A stretch of DNA of 48,219 nucleotides from Caecitellus pseudoparvulus (Eukaryota; Bigyra: Bicosoecida). The notes beneath the pieces are model-generated. The model was not told where the DNA came from. It did no database searches and worked only from the letters and a program-made list of their open reading frames with translations. The stretch spans positions 1 through 48,219 of the forward strand of contig CBFFRQ010000114.1 in assembly GCA_965644315.1 (NCBI GenBank), read 5' to 3'. Of the stretch, positions 10,501 to 21,296 are shown in pieces; the stretch's first letter is position 1, and each line of letters begins with the position of its first letter. The position numbers and the translations under genes were made by a program.

Positions 10501-12496
10501 GGCCACCACGGACGGCCGCATGCGATTCGAGGTTGGGCGCGATTTCCTGGTCGATGCAAGCGACCTGCCCCATGTTGTGGCTGTCAAGGTGGCGAATGGT
10601 GCAGGTGCCGCATCCCTCGCGCTGTCCCCTCTGCTCATCGTGCAACCGCCTGTGCTGGTGCCTGGACTCGTCGCCTTCCCTTCGGCACACCCAGTGGCAC
10701 ATCTGCCTGGCGTGATGACGGCCCAGCATGGCAACGCCCTGCACGCGACACTGCGCCTGCCTCTGCTGCCCTTGGTGCCGCTGACCAGCGTTCAGTACCA
10801 AGTGAGTGTCCTGGCAGACGACGGTTCCATCACGCGAGTGTCAGGTGGCGCATTTGATCCAGCCACACTTGCGTCTGCAACAACAGATACGGCAGTGGAG
10901 CTTGCCCTGCAAGACTTGTCCCTGCCAGCCTCCCTCGTGCCAGGTGGCTCAGTCGTGCGAGTGGACGTTACGACGGTGACGGCCTTGGGCGCCAACCTCC
11001 TCACCAGCTCGCCACCCCTCCTGTTGGACTCCAGCATGCCGGAAGGCGGGCAGGTGCACTTCGCAAGCCGTCTCCTGGACCTGAGCATCAGTGCTGTCCA
11101 AGACGCCGTCCAAGCAGGCAGCACACTTGCGTTGGACCCGCTGCCAGTCGCGGACGTTGAGAACTTGGAGCCGTTGGTGTGGGTGGATGCAGTGGAGCAT
11201 GGCGTTGAGGTGCAGCTTGGGCAGTGGAGTGACGCCCAGAGCGGCATGCGGCAGGTGTGTGCCTTCCTGTCCACGACACCTGCGGGCTGGACACAAGGCT
11301 CCGAGCCTGACAGAGTTTGTGGTGCGACCACCCCTGCAAGTTTGGTGCTGAATGTGACGAGCATCGTCCCAGAGCCTGCAGCTGTCATTTGGCTCACGGT
11401 GGTCGCGGAGAACGGGGCCGGCATTGCGGCACGCGGTTTCGCTCCACTGGCCCTGCTGGACACAACCCCGCCTGCAGAGGACGCTCCAGCTGGACTGTGG
11501 GTGGGGGCTTTGGCTGCAGAGCAGGCCAGCGCCTGCACCCATACTGCACAGCTGGCCGCTGCGGAGGGGGACATGGCGCTGAGTGAACGCGCCCCGCAAG
11601 TGACGGCCCGTGTAGGGCACGTCACGTACCGCGCACAAACCGATGCGCCCGTCGTGCTGCATTGGGCTGGCATTGCAGACCCCGAGACAGGCGTCGCTGG
11701 GCTGGAAGTCCTGCTGGTCACTGGCGCAGGCTTGGCCGCTCCCACAGCGCTGGGTGTGGCAGCCAATGATTCAATCAGCCAAGATAGCTGGATCTTCCTC
11801 AACACAGATGGTCTCTCGACCCCCCAGGAGTTCGTCGGACTATCCATGGATGCCCGCCCCCTCTTCGGCACTTTGAGCATGTGCCAAGGCAGCACGGCGT
11901 CTGACGGAGCAGTGGTCCTGTCGCCCATTCCAGCCGCCGAACGCGCCGCGTCCGAAGCCTGGTTGCTGCACTCTGAGCGCCTTGCCCTCGTTCTGAGGGC
12001 GACGAACGGCGGCGGGCAGCAAACGCTGCTCAGTGCGCCTGTCGCCATGACCGACGGCACGGGTCCAGTGTGGCCTGGCGGCATCACTGCTGTGGTTGAC
12101 GGTGCCGTGCCTGGGCTGGATGCTGACTGCATCGTCGCCCCCACAGCCTTGCACATTGCCTGGGTCCAAGCCACGGATGACGAGAGCGGGCTCGCTGGCT
12201 ACTGGTGGTGTCTGGGCAGCATCCCTGGCGCAGATGACAAGCACCCCTGCACCTGGGCACCGGCATCAGCTGAAGGTGTGTCAGTTCCTGCAGCCTTTGA
12301 AGGCATGTCCGATGCGGCAGATACGCCAACTGTCGCCTTGCAGCGAGATGAAGTGATTTTCGCAACGGTGCGGGCGGTGAATAACGCCGGGCTGGAAACT
12401 CGCGCAGATTCAGACGGCATCCGTGCCTTATGCGACCCAGAGGCTGACTCCACCTGTGATGACGGCGGTCGTCGCGTGCTGTGCTTTGCGCTTTGA
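7587..12496 (+). CDS. Large extracellular protein with repeated Fn3-like modules and a Cys-rich segment; frameshifted, 5' end unresolved
   Basis: Two frames together make one protein of about 1,640 residues: 7587-8165 and 8129-12496. The text runs from an ALGSAAGLDDVMPWT segment in the first into TGLELTPGSTVYTNVRATNMAG in the second, a pairing that recurs within single modules elsewhere in the protein, so a one-base indel near 8129-8160 splits it. Modules repeat with the motif D(A/D)ESGL followed by an LGT.PG.(E)D loop (near 8750, 9098, 10370, 11230, 11680, 12180), which looks like an Fn3/beta-sandwich array. A Cys-rich EGF/TNFR-like segment lies at about 8338-8700 (C.PC.LGTY....). There is no membrane span, and the protein ends at a TGA at 12494. 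No ATG or signal peptide is visible at 7587, so an upstream exon is likely missing, or the gene is a remnant. Probably a secreted or formerly surface-anchored adhesin-like protein; ligand unknown. Confidence 0.7.
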
Positions 12497-14342
12497 TCAT
12501 GCCTGGGCTGGAGGGGCTCCGCTTTGGAGGCGCGGAATGTCATGAAATACAAACGCTTCGCTTTTCGTGTGTATCTGTGATTACTTTTGTGGAACGTAAG
12601 CTTGTAGCTTGTGCATTTTTCGTGGAAAGGCTTTGGCTGAGAGACTGAACCAAGCAGAATGACTCAGGTGGGGATCTGGGCAGCGGTTGGGGCGTCGCTT
12701 GTCGAGGCGCGGGGTCAGATCGGAGCACCTGTGAGCAGCTCAAGTCGACATTACGTATTTACTAACTCATCGGGGGTGCTTGAGTGCAGCGTTTGCGCGA
12801 TGTGTGCTTGCGGGCTGTCAGCTGCGCCAGGCTCAGGCGACGGTCCGCTAAAGTGAAGCAGGGGCACCGAGAGGACAAATAAGTGCCACCATAGACGCAG
12901 CCAAGAGAACCAATAGTAGTTTAGTGAATATGCTTTACCAGTAATGGGCAGGTAAAGGCGGACTGTGGCCAGCACTGGTGGCTGGCGTGGCGAGTGCAAG
13001 GCGGCGGAAATTGGTGCATGGCAATGGAAACGAAGTGGGAGCCTCCAAGCAAGTACATGGCGAGATCGGCAACGTTGGGATGACTAAACACAAGGCAGGC
13101 AAGTTATATTACACTCCAGTACTACCTGAATTCTTGATCCTGGACTGTTACTAGCTCCTGCGCGTCCATGCTTGCTGACTGGCTTACAAGCTGAAGCTGT
13201 TGGTGTGGGCGTTCAGAGCAGGAACGCGGAGGTGGAAGGGCACAGGATGGTAACTACACTTCAGTCATGCAAATCATGGCGTGGGTGGCGTTGCGAATCA
13301 GTGCTTGTGTGGTGGTCAGTGAGCCGTGCGCCGGTGCTGATTGGGTGGACTTGCATCAAACCCCGCCGGGCAGGTCCAGGAGCGCTGTTTCCCATGCAGA
13401 CAGTGCTGAGTGGGCCCAGACTAGTCACCTATCGCCCTGTTAGTCAAAGCTTCGTCTTGCCGCGGCATGGTGCTCACCAACATTGCGAACCGATGCAGAC
13501 AGTGGAGTCTGGATATGGGGGCGGCGACCTTCGTAGACCAGTGACTGAGGGGGGCGGGCAGTGATGAGAGGTGTGGTGAAGATCACAGCACTATGGATGA
13601 CGGGGGAGCTGGGACGTCTGCCAGCGTGCAGACACCCTTGCAGCAACTGTTGGGAGCTGTGCGAGGGCTGACCTCCTGATGGAAGGTAGGGATGGAGCAA
13701 GGCCTTGCTGGAGGGAGGGCTTGCCAGATTGACGCCCAAGGCGAGCAAAGATGTTCGTCATGCTGCAGTACCAGGTGCGAACTTCAAGTTCTTGTTTGTG
13801 TGGCTCAAGGTCAGGCACGCCCTTGAACGACACGTTCTTCATCAAAAGGAATGTTTATGTGCAAACAACTGCTGTGGATGTCTTGGGGGATCCAGGGGTG
13901 AAATCGTTGGCGTTGCGTGTAGACAGCTCGATTCCTGTCAAAGCGGCACGCCGAAGAGGGGCGTGAACAGGAGAAGCCTTGGGGTGATGGTATCCAAGTG
14001 CAATGTAAGGGTGTGAGGCATTGGGCGCCGAATGAAATGGCAGCAATTGTTTGCCACGCGAGGTGAGACCTGCGTTTCATGCGAAACTGAACCAGCACAT
14101 GTGTCAGTCGATCTGAGCCCCCCCAGCACCCCCCTCCGCACAGCCCACATTGCACACGAGCGGCTTGGCTACAAATGCGAAGACACCACCTTCATATCCG
14201 TGCAGCATCGCCACCTTTGCTCTCAACGGTGGCGTCAGGAGCAGGTGTCGCTTCAAGCTGTTGGTGTCACATTCGTTTGTCACTTCATCGACACGAAAGA
14301 ACAGAGCGATCGGATCCTTGAGTCACAGAGAACGAAAAGGAA
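12497..14342. other. Long gene-poor stretch
   Basis: No convincing gene. A short plus-strand frame at 13751-13966 contains a strand-like text (NDTFFIKRNVYVQTTAVDVLGDP) that resembles the beta modules of the neighbouring surface protein and may be a decayed fragment. The remainder has no repeats, transposon ends or RNA genes I can recognise. The 5' untranslated region and promoter of the next gene must lie at its right end. Confidence 0.35.
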
Positions 14343-17300
14343 GTGGATGAGTATCTTCCATTCAACCTGTTCGCTGGCTTGCAGGTGGCCAAGCATCACA
14401 TGCGTTGCTCGGGCAGCAAGCAGGGCAACTTGTGGATGTTGCAAGCAAGGCCCACGCAGATGGTCCAGTCTCAAGAGCACAGAGGAGCGACCATCCACCG
14501 CACAAGGCAGCATTTGCACATGCGACACGTGGGCGTGTGCCTGGACCAGGCTTGGAGCATGGTTCTTGTCTGTGGCAGCTCGTCCATGGCAGCCGAGCCT
14601 GTGAACACTTCAGCAGCTTGGCGACTTGGCTCGACAAGCCTCAATGGTACACCAGCTTGGAGTGGCGACAAAAGTTCACTGGTATCAGGGTGGAGGGGGG
14701 TAATTTGGATGGTGTGCCTGGCGAGCCTGTGGGCCGGAGTGATGGGTGCTGTGCCTGCATGTTGCGTTGTGAACAACAGCACTTTGACAAGCTGCAATGC
14801 GTGCTCAGGCACAGTGCTTGAAGTCTCAGACGGTGCCTTTAGCAGCATTGATGTGGCTGCATTTGACAACCTCACCAGCCTCAAAAACCTGAACCTGAAT
14901 AACAACGGCCTGACCAGCCTGCCTGTGGGTGTGTTTGGCAACCTTACCAGCCTCACCTCCCTGAGCCTGAGCATCAACGACCTGACGAGCCTGCCTGTCG
15001 GCGTATTTGACGCCTTGACCAAGTTGATACACCTGTACTTGGGCAGCAACAACCTGGGCACCCTTCCATCAGGCGTGTTTGGCAGCCTCACCAGCCTCGA
15101 CAGCCTGGCCCTGAGCGGCAACGAGTTGGTCAGCCTGCCTGAAGACGTGTTTGACAGCCTAACCAGCCTCACGACCCTGTACCTGTTCAGCAACGACCTG
15201 ACCAGCCTGCCCGTGGGCGTGCTTGACGGCCTCACCAGTGTCAGAACCCTGTTCCTGCAGGGCAACGCCTTGACCAGCTTGCCTGTGGGCGTGTTTGACA
15301 GCCTCACCAGTCTCGTTAGCCTGCACCTGAGCTACAACGACCTGACCAGCCTGCCTGTGGGCGTGTTTGACAGCCTCACCAGTCTTTCGACCCTGGAGTT
15401 GAATAGCAACGGCCTGACCAGCCTGCCTGTGGGCGTGTTTGACAGCCTCACCAGTCTTTCGACCCTGGACCTGGGTAGCAACAAGGACCTGACAAGTCTG
15501 CCCATAGGTGTGTTCAACGGCCTCACTAGCCTTGCCGCATTTTCTTCATCAGGATCCCCTTTTGCAAGCTCTTGCCCCCAGCTCCCAACAACAACGTTCA
15601 ACTGCTCCCTGTATGATGGCCCTCTTCCCTTGAGTCCGCAGCTCTGCATGTGTAGCCACTGCCCCATTGCGCCTCCCTTGTCCAACGAAACCATTAGTTG
15701 TCAAACACCGCAGAGCTGCTCAGCCACGCCAGGAAACAACCTTCTCATTTTACAGGAGGGAGCTGTTGTGAATTGTTCTGGCGTCGAATCTTGCTCAAAT
15801 GCCGTCATGTATTGTACGCGCCCATCCACGCCAGACCACTGCAGTATCTCGTGCACTGGTCCGGGCTCGTGTGTAGGCAGCACGCTGTATGGTGCTTGGA
15901 GTTGCATCGCGGGAACGTGCCCCCCAGTCGTGGACATTGTCTGTTTGCCCGGCCAGAGCTTGGCCTTAGCTTCGCCTACACCAAGCCCATCTGCGAACAC
16001 AACAAGCTCACCCACGGCAACACCGTCCCAGACGCCAAGTGTATCACAAACTGCACTTTCCACACCGTCTGCATTCCCGACGCTCTCTGGCACACCATCT
16101 CAAAGCGTCAGTGCCAAGGTCACGTCCAGTGTGAATGCCACTTCTACACCCAGCGTGACGCCGTCACTATCCACAAGTACAACCCCAAGTGGCTCACCTT
16201 CGTGTTTGCCTCTGGCCAACAACCTCACTTACTTCCAGAAATATCCCAACGCCGGGTGTACGGGCAGAAACGAGATTTACGTTGGGTATACTGAGCTGTC
16301 TGCATGTGCTGGAATTTGTCTTTCTGCTTTGAACTGTGTTTCGTTCGAGTTCCACAACGAAAATCACTCTCACTTTCGACAATGCCAAGTTTCAAACTCA
16401 TGCACCTTGGACTTGGCAACTTCACTTCAGAGTATTGATCTCTACTTTCCACTCACAGCCTTGGCCACAGCCACAGCATCAGCCAGTGTGACACCAAGCC
16501 AGCTCCCCAGCGGCTCCATCACACCCGCCATCACCGCATCACCAAGTGCAACCTCCTCTGTGACACCCAGCATCACATTGCACCCATCGGCATCGTCAGG
16601 CAGCACTCCATCCAGCACGTTGTCTGCGACAGGGGCGCCAACTTTTACCGCCAGAGCCACGCCCACCTCCACAGTGTCAGGCTCGCCCAGCGTGTCAGGA
16701 ACGGCTGGTGCGACGGGCACACCGTCGGCGTTTGTGGCCGCCTCGCCCTCCAGCACACGGTCATCGTCTCCCACAGTGTCAGGAACGGCTGGTGCGACGG
16801 GCACACCGTCGGCGTTTGTGGCCGCCTCGCCCTCCAGCACACGGTCATCGTCTCCCACAGTGTCAGGAACGGCTGGTGCGACGGGCACACCGTCGGCGTT
16901 TGTGGCCGCCTCGCCCTCCAGCACACCCTCATCAATTGCCCCTCTCCCCTCAGTTCCCCAAACAACTATTCCCACTCCCATCACAGCACCTTCTCCTTCT
17001 ACGCCCATTTCAGCAGGCTCAAGTTGGGCCTGGCAAGCGGAACGCGCAGGAAACTCCCCTTCAGCCTTTCACCTTGCATTTCCCGGCTCAGCAACCTGCC
17101 ATTCTGGATGTGATAGCGCCACCTCAGCACGGCTACTGCCATGTCCGCGCCAGGGTGCATGTGCAGTGTCCACGAGCCTGGCAGGTATCACTGGCTGCGC
17201 TCAAGGCCACACTGGAGCAGCATGTGGCACATGCATCCTCGGTTGGGCCGCCTCATCCCCTTGCTCTGCGTGTGAACAGTGCCCCGACACCAGGGTGTCT

Positions 17301-19622
17301 CCCGCAGCTGCAGCCATTGGATTTGCTGCTATTCAGGTCATCGTGGCACTGTTTCTTGCCGTCTTTGCTCTGCACAATTACGCCAAGGCTCCTGACCAAC
17401 TCACCACCAGCCTGTTCTCGGGCGGACTGCGGATCATGCTCTGGTTCATCGGCATGTCTGCCCAGATTGCTCTCCTCGCACCATCCGGCCCAGACTCCCT
17501 CCAGGCGTCAGCACACTCCCTGCACCAGTGGGCTGGCGCATGTGAGCTGGCCAAGCCGTGGGCAGGCCAGTCCACCACAGGTCTGAACGGCACGCTGTAC
17601 ACTCGCGATGCTGACACTGACTCAGCTGGTGCAGGTGGCATGGCTGTGCTGTCTGGCATCACTGGCTCCAGCAGCTTTGCCAGCTTGCCTTCTGTGGCCT
17701 GTGCTGCAGGTGGCGGCGACCCATCCAGCCCAGACAACGCTGGCAACCTGTTCATGGTGGCGCTGGGCGCCTTCCTGCTCCTGGCATCCGCACTGACGCT
17801 GGGTCTCACCGAGCCTGCAGCTGGTACAACGCGTGGTGTTTGGTGCAGTGTGTTGCTGTTGCTTCCAGCAGCCGCGTATGTTCGCCTGTTGCCTGCTCTG
17901 CTGCAGCTGCACGCCGAGTTGGTGGGGCTGCGGCCCCAGCACGAAGCACTGGCTGACGCCAACACACCAGCTGGCACCATGAAGGCTGCAGTTCCCTTCA
18001 TCTTCCCGCTTGTGCTGCACATTCTTGCAGGCAGTGTGGGCTTCGTCGCCTTCATGGCTTGGCGTCAGTGGCGAGGAGGGGCGACCGCTGCATTGCGAGG
18101 CGCTACGGTGCGTGGCTTCCTGTCCAACGGCTACCGCATCCAGATGACACCACTGCAAGCTCGTAGCCTTGTGGCGCATGCAGGCGGCGACAAGAGCAGT
18201 GCCATTGCGGATGCCGCTGTTGCTGAGGCTGTGCAAGCTCAGTCAGCATGCTGGGGCTTCGCATGGCTGCTGCCCACACACACATTCCTCGCGATGCAGA
18301 CCACTCTTGTCGCTGTCGTGGCGTGTGTCACGTGGCTGTCCACTGACATTATTCTGCGCCTGTGCATGGTGGGTGGGGCGGTGCTGGGCAGTCTTCTCCT
18401 CGTGCGGTGGCGGCGGCCCTGGTGTCTGGAGGAGCTGACTGACCTGGACGTCATGGCCCATGGCGGCATCCTGCTGCAGGTGATTCTGGTGGGCGCGAAC
18501 AGCCTCCGGCCACCTGCAGGTGTGCGGGGAGTCACTGACGCTCTGCTGTACATCTCCCAGGGCGTCGTTCTGCTTGCCATTCTGCTGGTGGTGGTGCGTG
18601 GGTACAGCTCAGCGGCACGGGCAGTGCTGGCTCAAGTCGGAGCCCGCATCCGGGCTCTGCTGCCTGAACTGGGCAGTGCGGACAGTGCAGGGGACAGCAC
18701 CGTGGGGCAGATTGTGGACAGTCGAGTGCCGACGCTCGTGGACATCGTGTCAGCCCTGGCGCAGCGACTGGTGAGGTGTGGCCGCATCCAGCCAGCCGCA
18801 CCGCGCACCGCCACAAGCTTGGGCACTGTGCTGTCGTTCCCTGGAGGCATGGTGCAGCAAGGGGTGACTGGTAGTCCACGTAGCGATGCCGATGCCGTGC
18901 TGCAGGCACTGGGTCCCAGGGGAGCCGCCCTCGTGTCGGTGGCATCCACGCCAAGGGCAGAGCCAACAAACGCCGCAGCAGAAGGTACACCAGGAGCGCA
19001 GGCAGGCACAAGCGGGGTCCAGCCAACGTCTTTGCTGGGGTTGCAGGAAACATCACTGCTCCCCATCACCGAGGCTGGTGCGGGCAACACGTCCAATCCG
19101 TTGCGGGCAGGCAAGCCGGATGACACCCCTGCACGCAGCGATGAAGGAGCTGGTGCAGAGAAGCAGGGCACTTTGCCACCACAGCCAGGCCAAGCAAGGC
19201 GAACGCCTGATCTGCCAGCAAGCCGGTCGCGTTCACCCGACCAGCTTGCCAACCTGCCATCATCTGGAGCCCCCCCCAGCTCACTGGGGGGACTTGCAGG
19301 GTTCGACCACTCGGTGTTTGGGGCACTGGGTGCGCGTGGAGCTTTTGGTGATGGTGGGTCGAGTTCCAGTTTCAGCGGGGGATTGGGGCTTGGCGGGCAA
19401 GGCGAAGTAACAGGGAACCCCCTGCAGCGCACGCGCCGCCTGAGCATGGGCCACATGGCGGCCCTCACAGACATGGCGGAGCAGCAGCGCACTCGGCGGG
19501 GCTCATTGGCAGCCAGGCGATCCTTCGATGACCGTGGCCGGATGTCCTTCACCAACGCGGCTCGCCGGCGGTCGTCCACCTCCCGGCGCAGGAGCAGCGC
19601 CGTCAAGCCGCCTTCGTCTTGA
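14343..19622 (+). CDS. LRR / PAN-like / Ser-Thr-Pro stalk / multi-span membrane protein
   Basis: Up to 1,759 residues. About ten 24-residue leucine-rich repeats (FDSLTSL..L.L..N.LTSLPVGV) occupy roughly residues 174-410. Then come a Cys-rich cap, a Ser/Thr/Pro stalk, a PAN/apple-like Cys module (about 630-700), and a second stalk with three perfect 28-residue repeats. A Cys box (C..GHTGAACGTC..GWA.SSPCSACEQCP) sits just before eight or nine predicted membrane spans at about 985-1426, and a basic, Ser/Arg-rich tail ends at the TGA at 19620. The architecture is that of a surface receptor or sensor with an LRR ectodomain; signalling partners are unknown. A hydrophobic signal-like segment (MVCLASLWAGVMGAVPA) starts at Met 14709, so that ATG or one shortly upstream is a likelier start than 14343. 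The same Cys box and a multi-span C-terminus recur in the 21-26 kb gene. Confidence 0.8.
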   Translation: MDEYLPFNLFAGLQVAKHHMRCSGSKQGNLWMLQARPTQMVQSQEHRGATIHRTRQHLHMRHVGVCLDQAWSMVLVCGSSSMAAEPVNTSAAWRLGSTSLNGTPAWSGDKSSLVSGWRGVIWMVCLASLWAGVMGAVPACCVVNNSTLTSCNACSGTVLEVSDGAFSSIDVAAFDNLTSLKNLNLNNNGLTSLPVGVFGNLTSLTSLSLSINDLTSLPVGVFDALTKLIHLYLGSNNLGTLPSGVFGSLTSLDSLALSGNELVSLPEDVFDSLTSLTTLYLFSNDLTSLPVGVLDGLTSVRTLFLQGNALTSLPVGVFDSLTSLVSLHLSYNDLTSLPVGVFDSLTSLSTLELNSNGLTSLPVGVFDSLTSLSTLDLGSNKDLTSLPIGVFNGLTSLAAFSSSGSPFASSCPQLPTTTFNCSLYDGPLPLSPQLCMCSHCPIAPPLSNETISCQTPQSCSATPGNNLLILQEGAVVNCSGVESCSNAVMYCTRPSTPDHCSISCTGPGSCVGSTLYGAWSCIAGTCPPVVDIVCLPGQSLALASPTPSPSANTTSSPTATPSQTPSVSQTALSTPSAFPTLSGTPSQSVSAKVTSSVNATSTPSVTPSLSTSTTPSGSPSCLPLANNLTYFQKYPNAGCTGRNEIYVGYTELSACAGICLSALNCVSFEFHNENHSHFRQCQVSNSCTLDLATSLQSIDLYFPLTALATATASASVTPSQLPSGSITPAITASPSATSSVTPSITLHPSASSGSTPSSTLSATGAPTFTARATPTSTVSGSPSVSGTAGATGTPSAFVAASPSSTRSSSPTVSGTAGATGTPSAFVAASPSSTRSSSPTVSGTAGATGTPSAFVAASPSSTPSSIAPLPSVPQTTIPTPITAPSPSTPISAGSSWAWQAERAGNSPSAFHLAFPGSATCHSGCDSATSARLLPCPRQGACAVSTSLAGITGCAQGHTGAACGTCILGWAASSPCSACEQCPDTRVSPAAAAIGFAAIQVIVALFLAVFALHNYAKAPDQLTTSLFSGGLRIMLWFIGMSAQIALLAPSGPDSLQASAHSLHQWAGACELAKPWAGQSTTGLNGTLYTRDADTDSAGAGGMAVLSGITGSSSFASLPSVACAAGGGDPSSPDNAGNLFMVALGAFLLLASALTLGLTEPAAGTTRGVWCSVLLLLPAAAYVRLLPALLQLHAELVGLRPQHEALADANTPAGTMKAAVPFIFPLVLHILAGSVGFVAFMAWRQWRGGATAALRGATVRGFLSNGYRIQMTPLQARSLVAHAGGDKSSAIADAAVAEAVQAQSACWGFAWLLPTHTFLAMQTTLVAVVACVTWLSTDIILRLCMVGGAVLGSLLLVRWRRPWCLEELTDLDVMAHGGILLQVILVGANSLRPPAGVRGVTDALLYISQGVVLLAILLVVVRGYSSAARAVLAQVGARIRALLPELGSADSAGDSTVGQIVDSRVPTLVDIVSALAQRLVRCGRIQPAAPRTATSLGTVLSFPGGMVQQGVTGSPRSDADAVLQALGPRGAALVSVASTPRAEPTNAAAEGTPGAQAGTSGVQPTSLLGLQETSLLPITEAGAGNTSNPLRAGKPDDTPARSDEGAGAEKQGTLPPQPGQARRTPDLPASRSRSPDQLANLPSSGAPPSSLGGLAGFDHSVFGALGARGAFGDGGSSSSFSGGLGLGGQGEVTGNPLQRTRRLSMGHMAALTDMAEQQRTRRGSLAARRSFDDRGRMSFTNAARRRSSTSRRRSSAVKPPSS
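16692..16943 (+). repeat. 84-bp tandem repeat, three copies, within a stalk
   Basis: Units start at 16692, 16776 and 16860. The first two are identical, and the third matches until about 16926 and then diverges. Each encodes 28 residues (SGTAGATGTPSAFVAASP...) in the Ser/Thr/Pro stalk of the LRR membrane protein. Identity at silent sites indicates very recent duplication, so copy number is likely to vary between individuals or strains. Confidence 0.93.
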
Positions 19623-19835
19623 GGTTCGGAAGTTCAATGCATTACAGCCTTTTAGCTATTCGAAATGCATTTCACCTCAGCACCACTTGGCACTGTACAG
19701 GTTAGGAAGTTCAATGCATTGCAACCTCTTGTTTTCAACCACACTCACTTCACACTTGCTCCTCGAGAGAAGCGGGCTGCGGCGCTCGCTTGCGTCGCGC
19801 ACATATCTTGCACGAAACATGGTGAGTCACCGTGT
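19622..19835 (-). mobile_element. Two stacked LINE 3'-end remnants just after the LRR gene
   Basis: Two copies of the LINE 3'-terminal motif (plus strand GGTTNGGAAGTTCAATGCATT) start at 19623 and 19700, 77 bp apart and in the same orientation. The second continues with similarity to the 3' region of element 1 (compare CGGCGCTCGCTTGCGTCGCGCAC with the 32-kb copy). Both begin within bases of the stop codon of the LRR gene. The sense strand is minus, as in the large right-hand elements. These look like heavily 5'-truncated insertions placed head to tail. Confidence 0.6.
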
Positions 19836-21296
19836 GAGATGAGCATGTTCCATCAGGAACATGGTATTAAATGTTAGTCGTCGTCATTCAGGCGTTCGGC
19901 GCCAGTTGGGCGAGTTGGGCGCGGGTTTCGGCCTTGGCGTGTTGGGGGCGCCGCGGCGACCCCGCGCACACCACGCCACCCCGCGACCCAAAACGGCCCC
20001 GCCGCGCGTTACGACACCGGGAACTTCAGAATAACTTCTTCGAATGCACTATCAACCCAAAGCAAGCTTTTATCACTCACTTTCTTCCTCCTCTGCTGCG
20101 CCACCTCGCCCGGGAGTGAGGTGGCTCGGCATGGTCCAGGCGGCAGGCGTGGCGGCCGTGTAGCGGGCTCGCCGCGCGAGGTCCGCGGCGGGCTGCCCGC
20201 GTTCCACACCTGCGCCCCGAAGTTGAGCTTCTACCACGTGATTAAACACGGCCCCACAGTACCGGATGCACGTTTTCAGGACTTTCGTCCATCCGGGAGG
20301 TGCGGCGACCACCTCGTGGGGCCAGTGGAATCTTTTGCCGTCTGCGGCACCCCCAGGATTCGGGAGCAACTTTTGCCGCAAGGGCCCAGCAAATTCCTCC
20401 AGTGCTTCAGCAGTCCTCACCGGGCCATGACCCAGCATGTGGGCGTCTTTCAGACCCAGGCACTGTTGTCATGTGCATTTCGTTGCCGATCACTCAAAGC
20501 TGGGCGAGCAGTATTGCCAGCGTGTGGAGCACTGCGGTTGACATTAGCAAATCGACCCCCAGCCTTGGGGAGCATCTGTGAAGGTCAGATGACTTGCTTC
20601 TTGCTCAATCCGCCACACAGTTTGCCAGGCTTGGCCTTCGCTGCTTGACAGGTGTGAGCCTTGCCTTTGCAGGTCATGGCCGTGCCGTCATTGGACTCCA
20701 TTGAACAAATCAATCTGGAGGTAACCCAATACTGCCAAGCATGTAGTGGTGTGCTGTGCAGTCCCTGCACCTGGGCAGCCATGCCATCGTGGACGGCGCC
20801 TTGCATTTGTTTGCGCTGCCGTGGGCAGAGCCAGTCAAACACGTTCTGCAGCTTGGCAGCGAAAGGGGCCGGACTGGGAGCGCTAAGTGGCCATCATTAA
20901 AATTTATCGTCCATATGTCAAAGTGTCAGAATTCGCCTTGCCGCTGTAATCCAGCGGCAGGACGCCAGGGGGCAGTGCAGAGCAGGCAGCTGAGCTGCGG
21001 AAATCGGATGTAGGTGCAGTGTCTTGCACGGGAGACATTTGTGAGCCTGACGCGAGGTGGGGGCGGCTGCCATGATTGGCACGTCAATGCCTTAGAAACA
21101 CTGTTGAATGTGAAGTATGGAGACTGGCGTTCCACCTTGGGCCAGCTGCTGCCGGTGAAGCTCGCCGCTGCTGGTGTCTTGGCCTACTCGCGATGCGGAC
21201 TGGTCGCTGACCAAGCTGCTGGCGGTGGATGAGGGACCCGATGCTGAATGACCATGGAATGAGCTGCACTGGTGTGGGGTTCCACTCCCTCTTTGC
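19836..21296. other. Unassigned stretch with a possible minus-strand exon
   Basis: Very GC-rich at 19890-20010, then mixed composition. A minus-strand frame at 20438-20073 (MLGHGPVRTAEALEEFAGPLRQ...) has protein-like composition and ends near a GTGAGT that could be a splice donor at its E-rich end. I recognise no family, and it may be a gene or transposon fragment. Nothing else here is supportable. The missing 5' part of the next gene may lie in the last few hundred bases. Confidence 0.25.

Noticed and set aside
10792-12174. 460-codon minus-strand frame inside the Fn3-like gene
   Set aside because: No recognisable domain, Ala/Ser/Thr-rich composition, and fully overlapped by a well-supported plus-strand protein.
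14032-14604. 190-codon frame upstream of the LRR protein
   Set aside because: Overlaps the N-terminal region of the LRR gene in another frame, and has no domain or hydrophobic pattern.
18632-19606. 324-codon minus-strand frame opposite the C-terminal tail of the LRR protein
   Set aside because: Arg/Pro/Ser-rich antisense of a low-complexity tail, with no domain.
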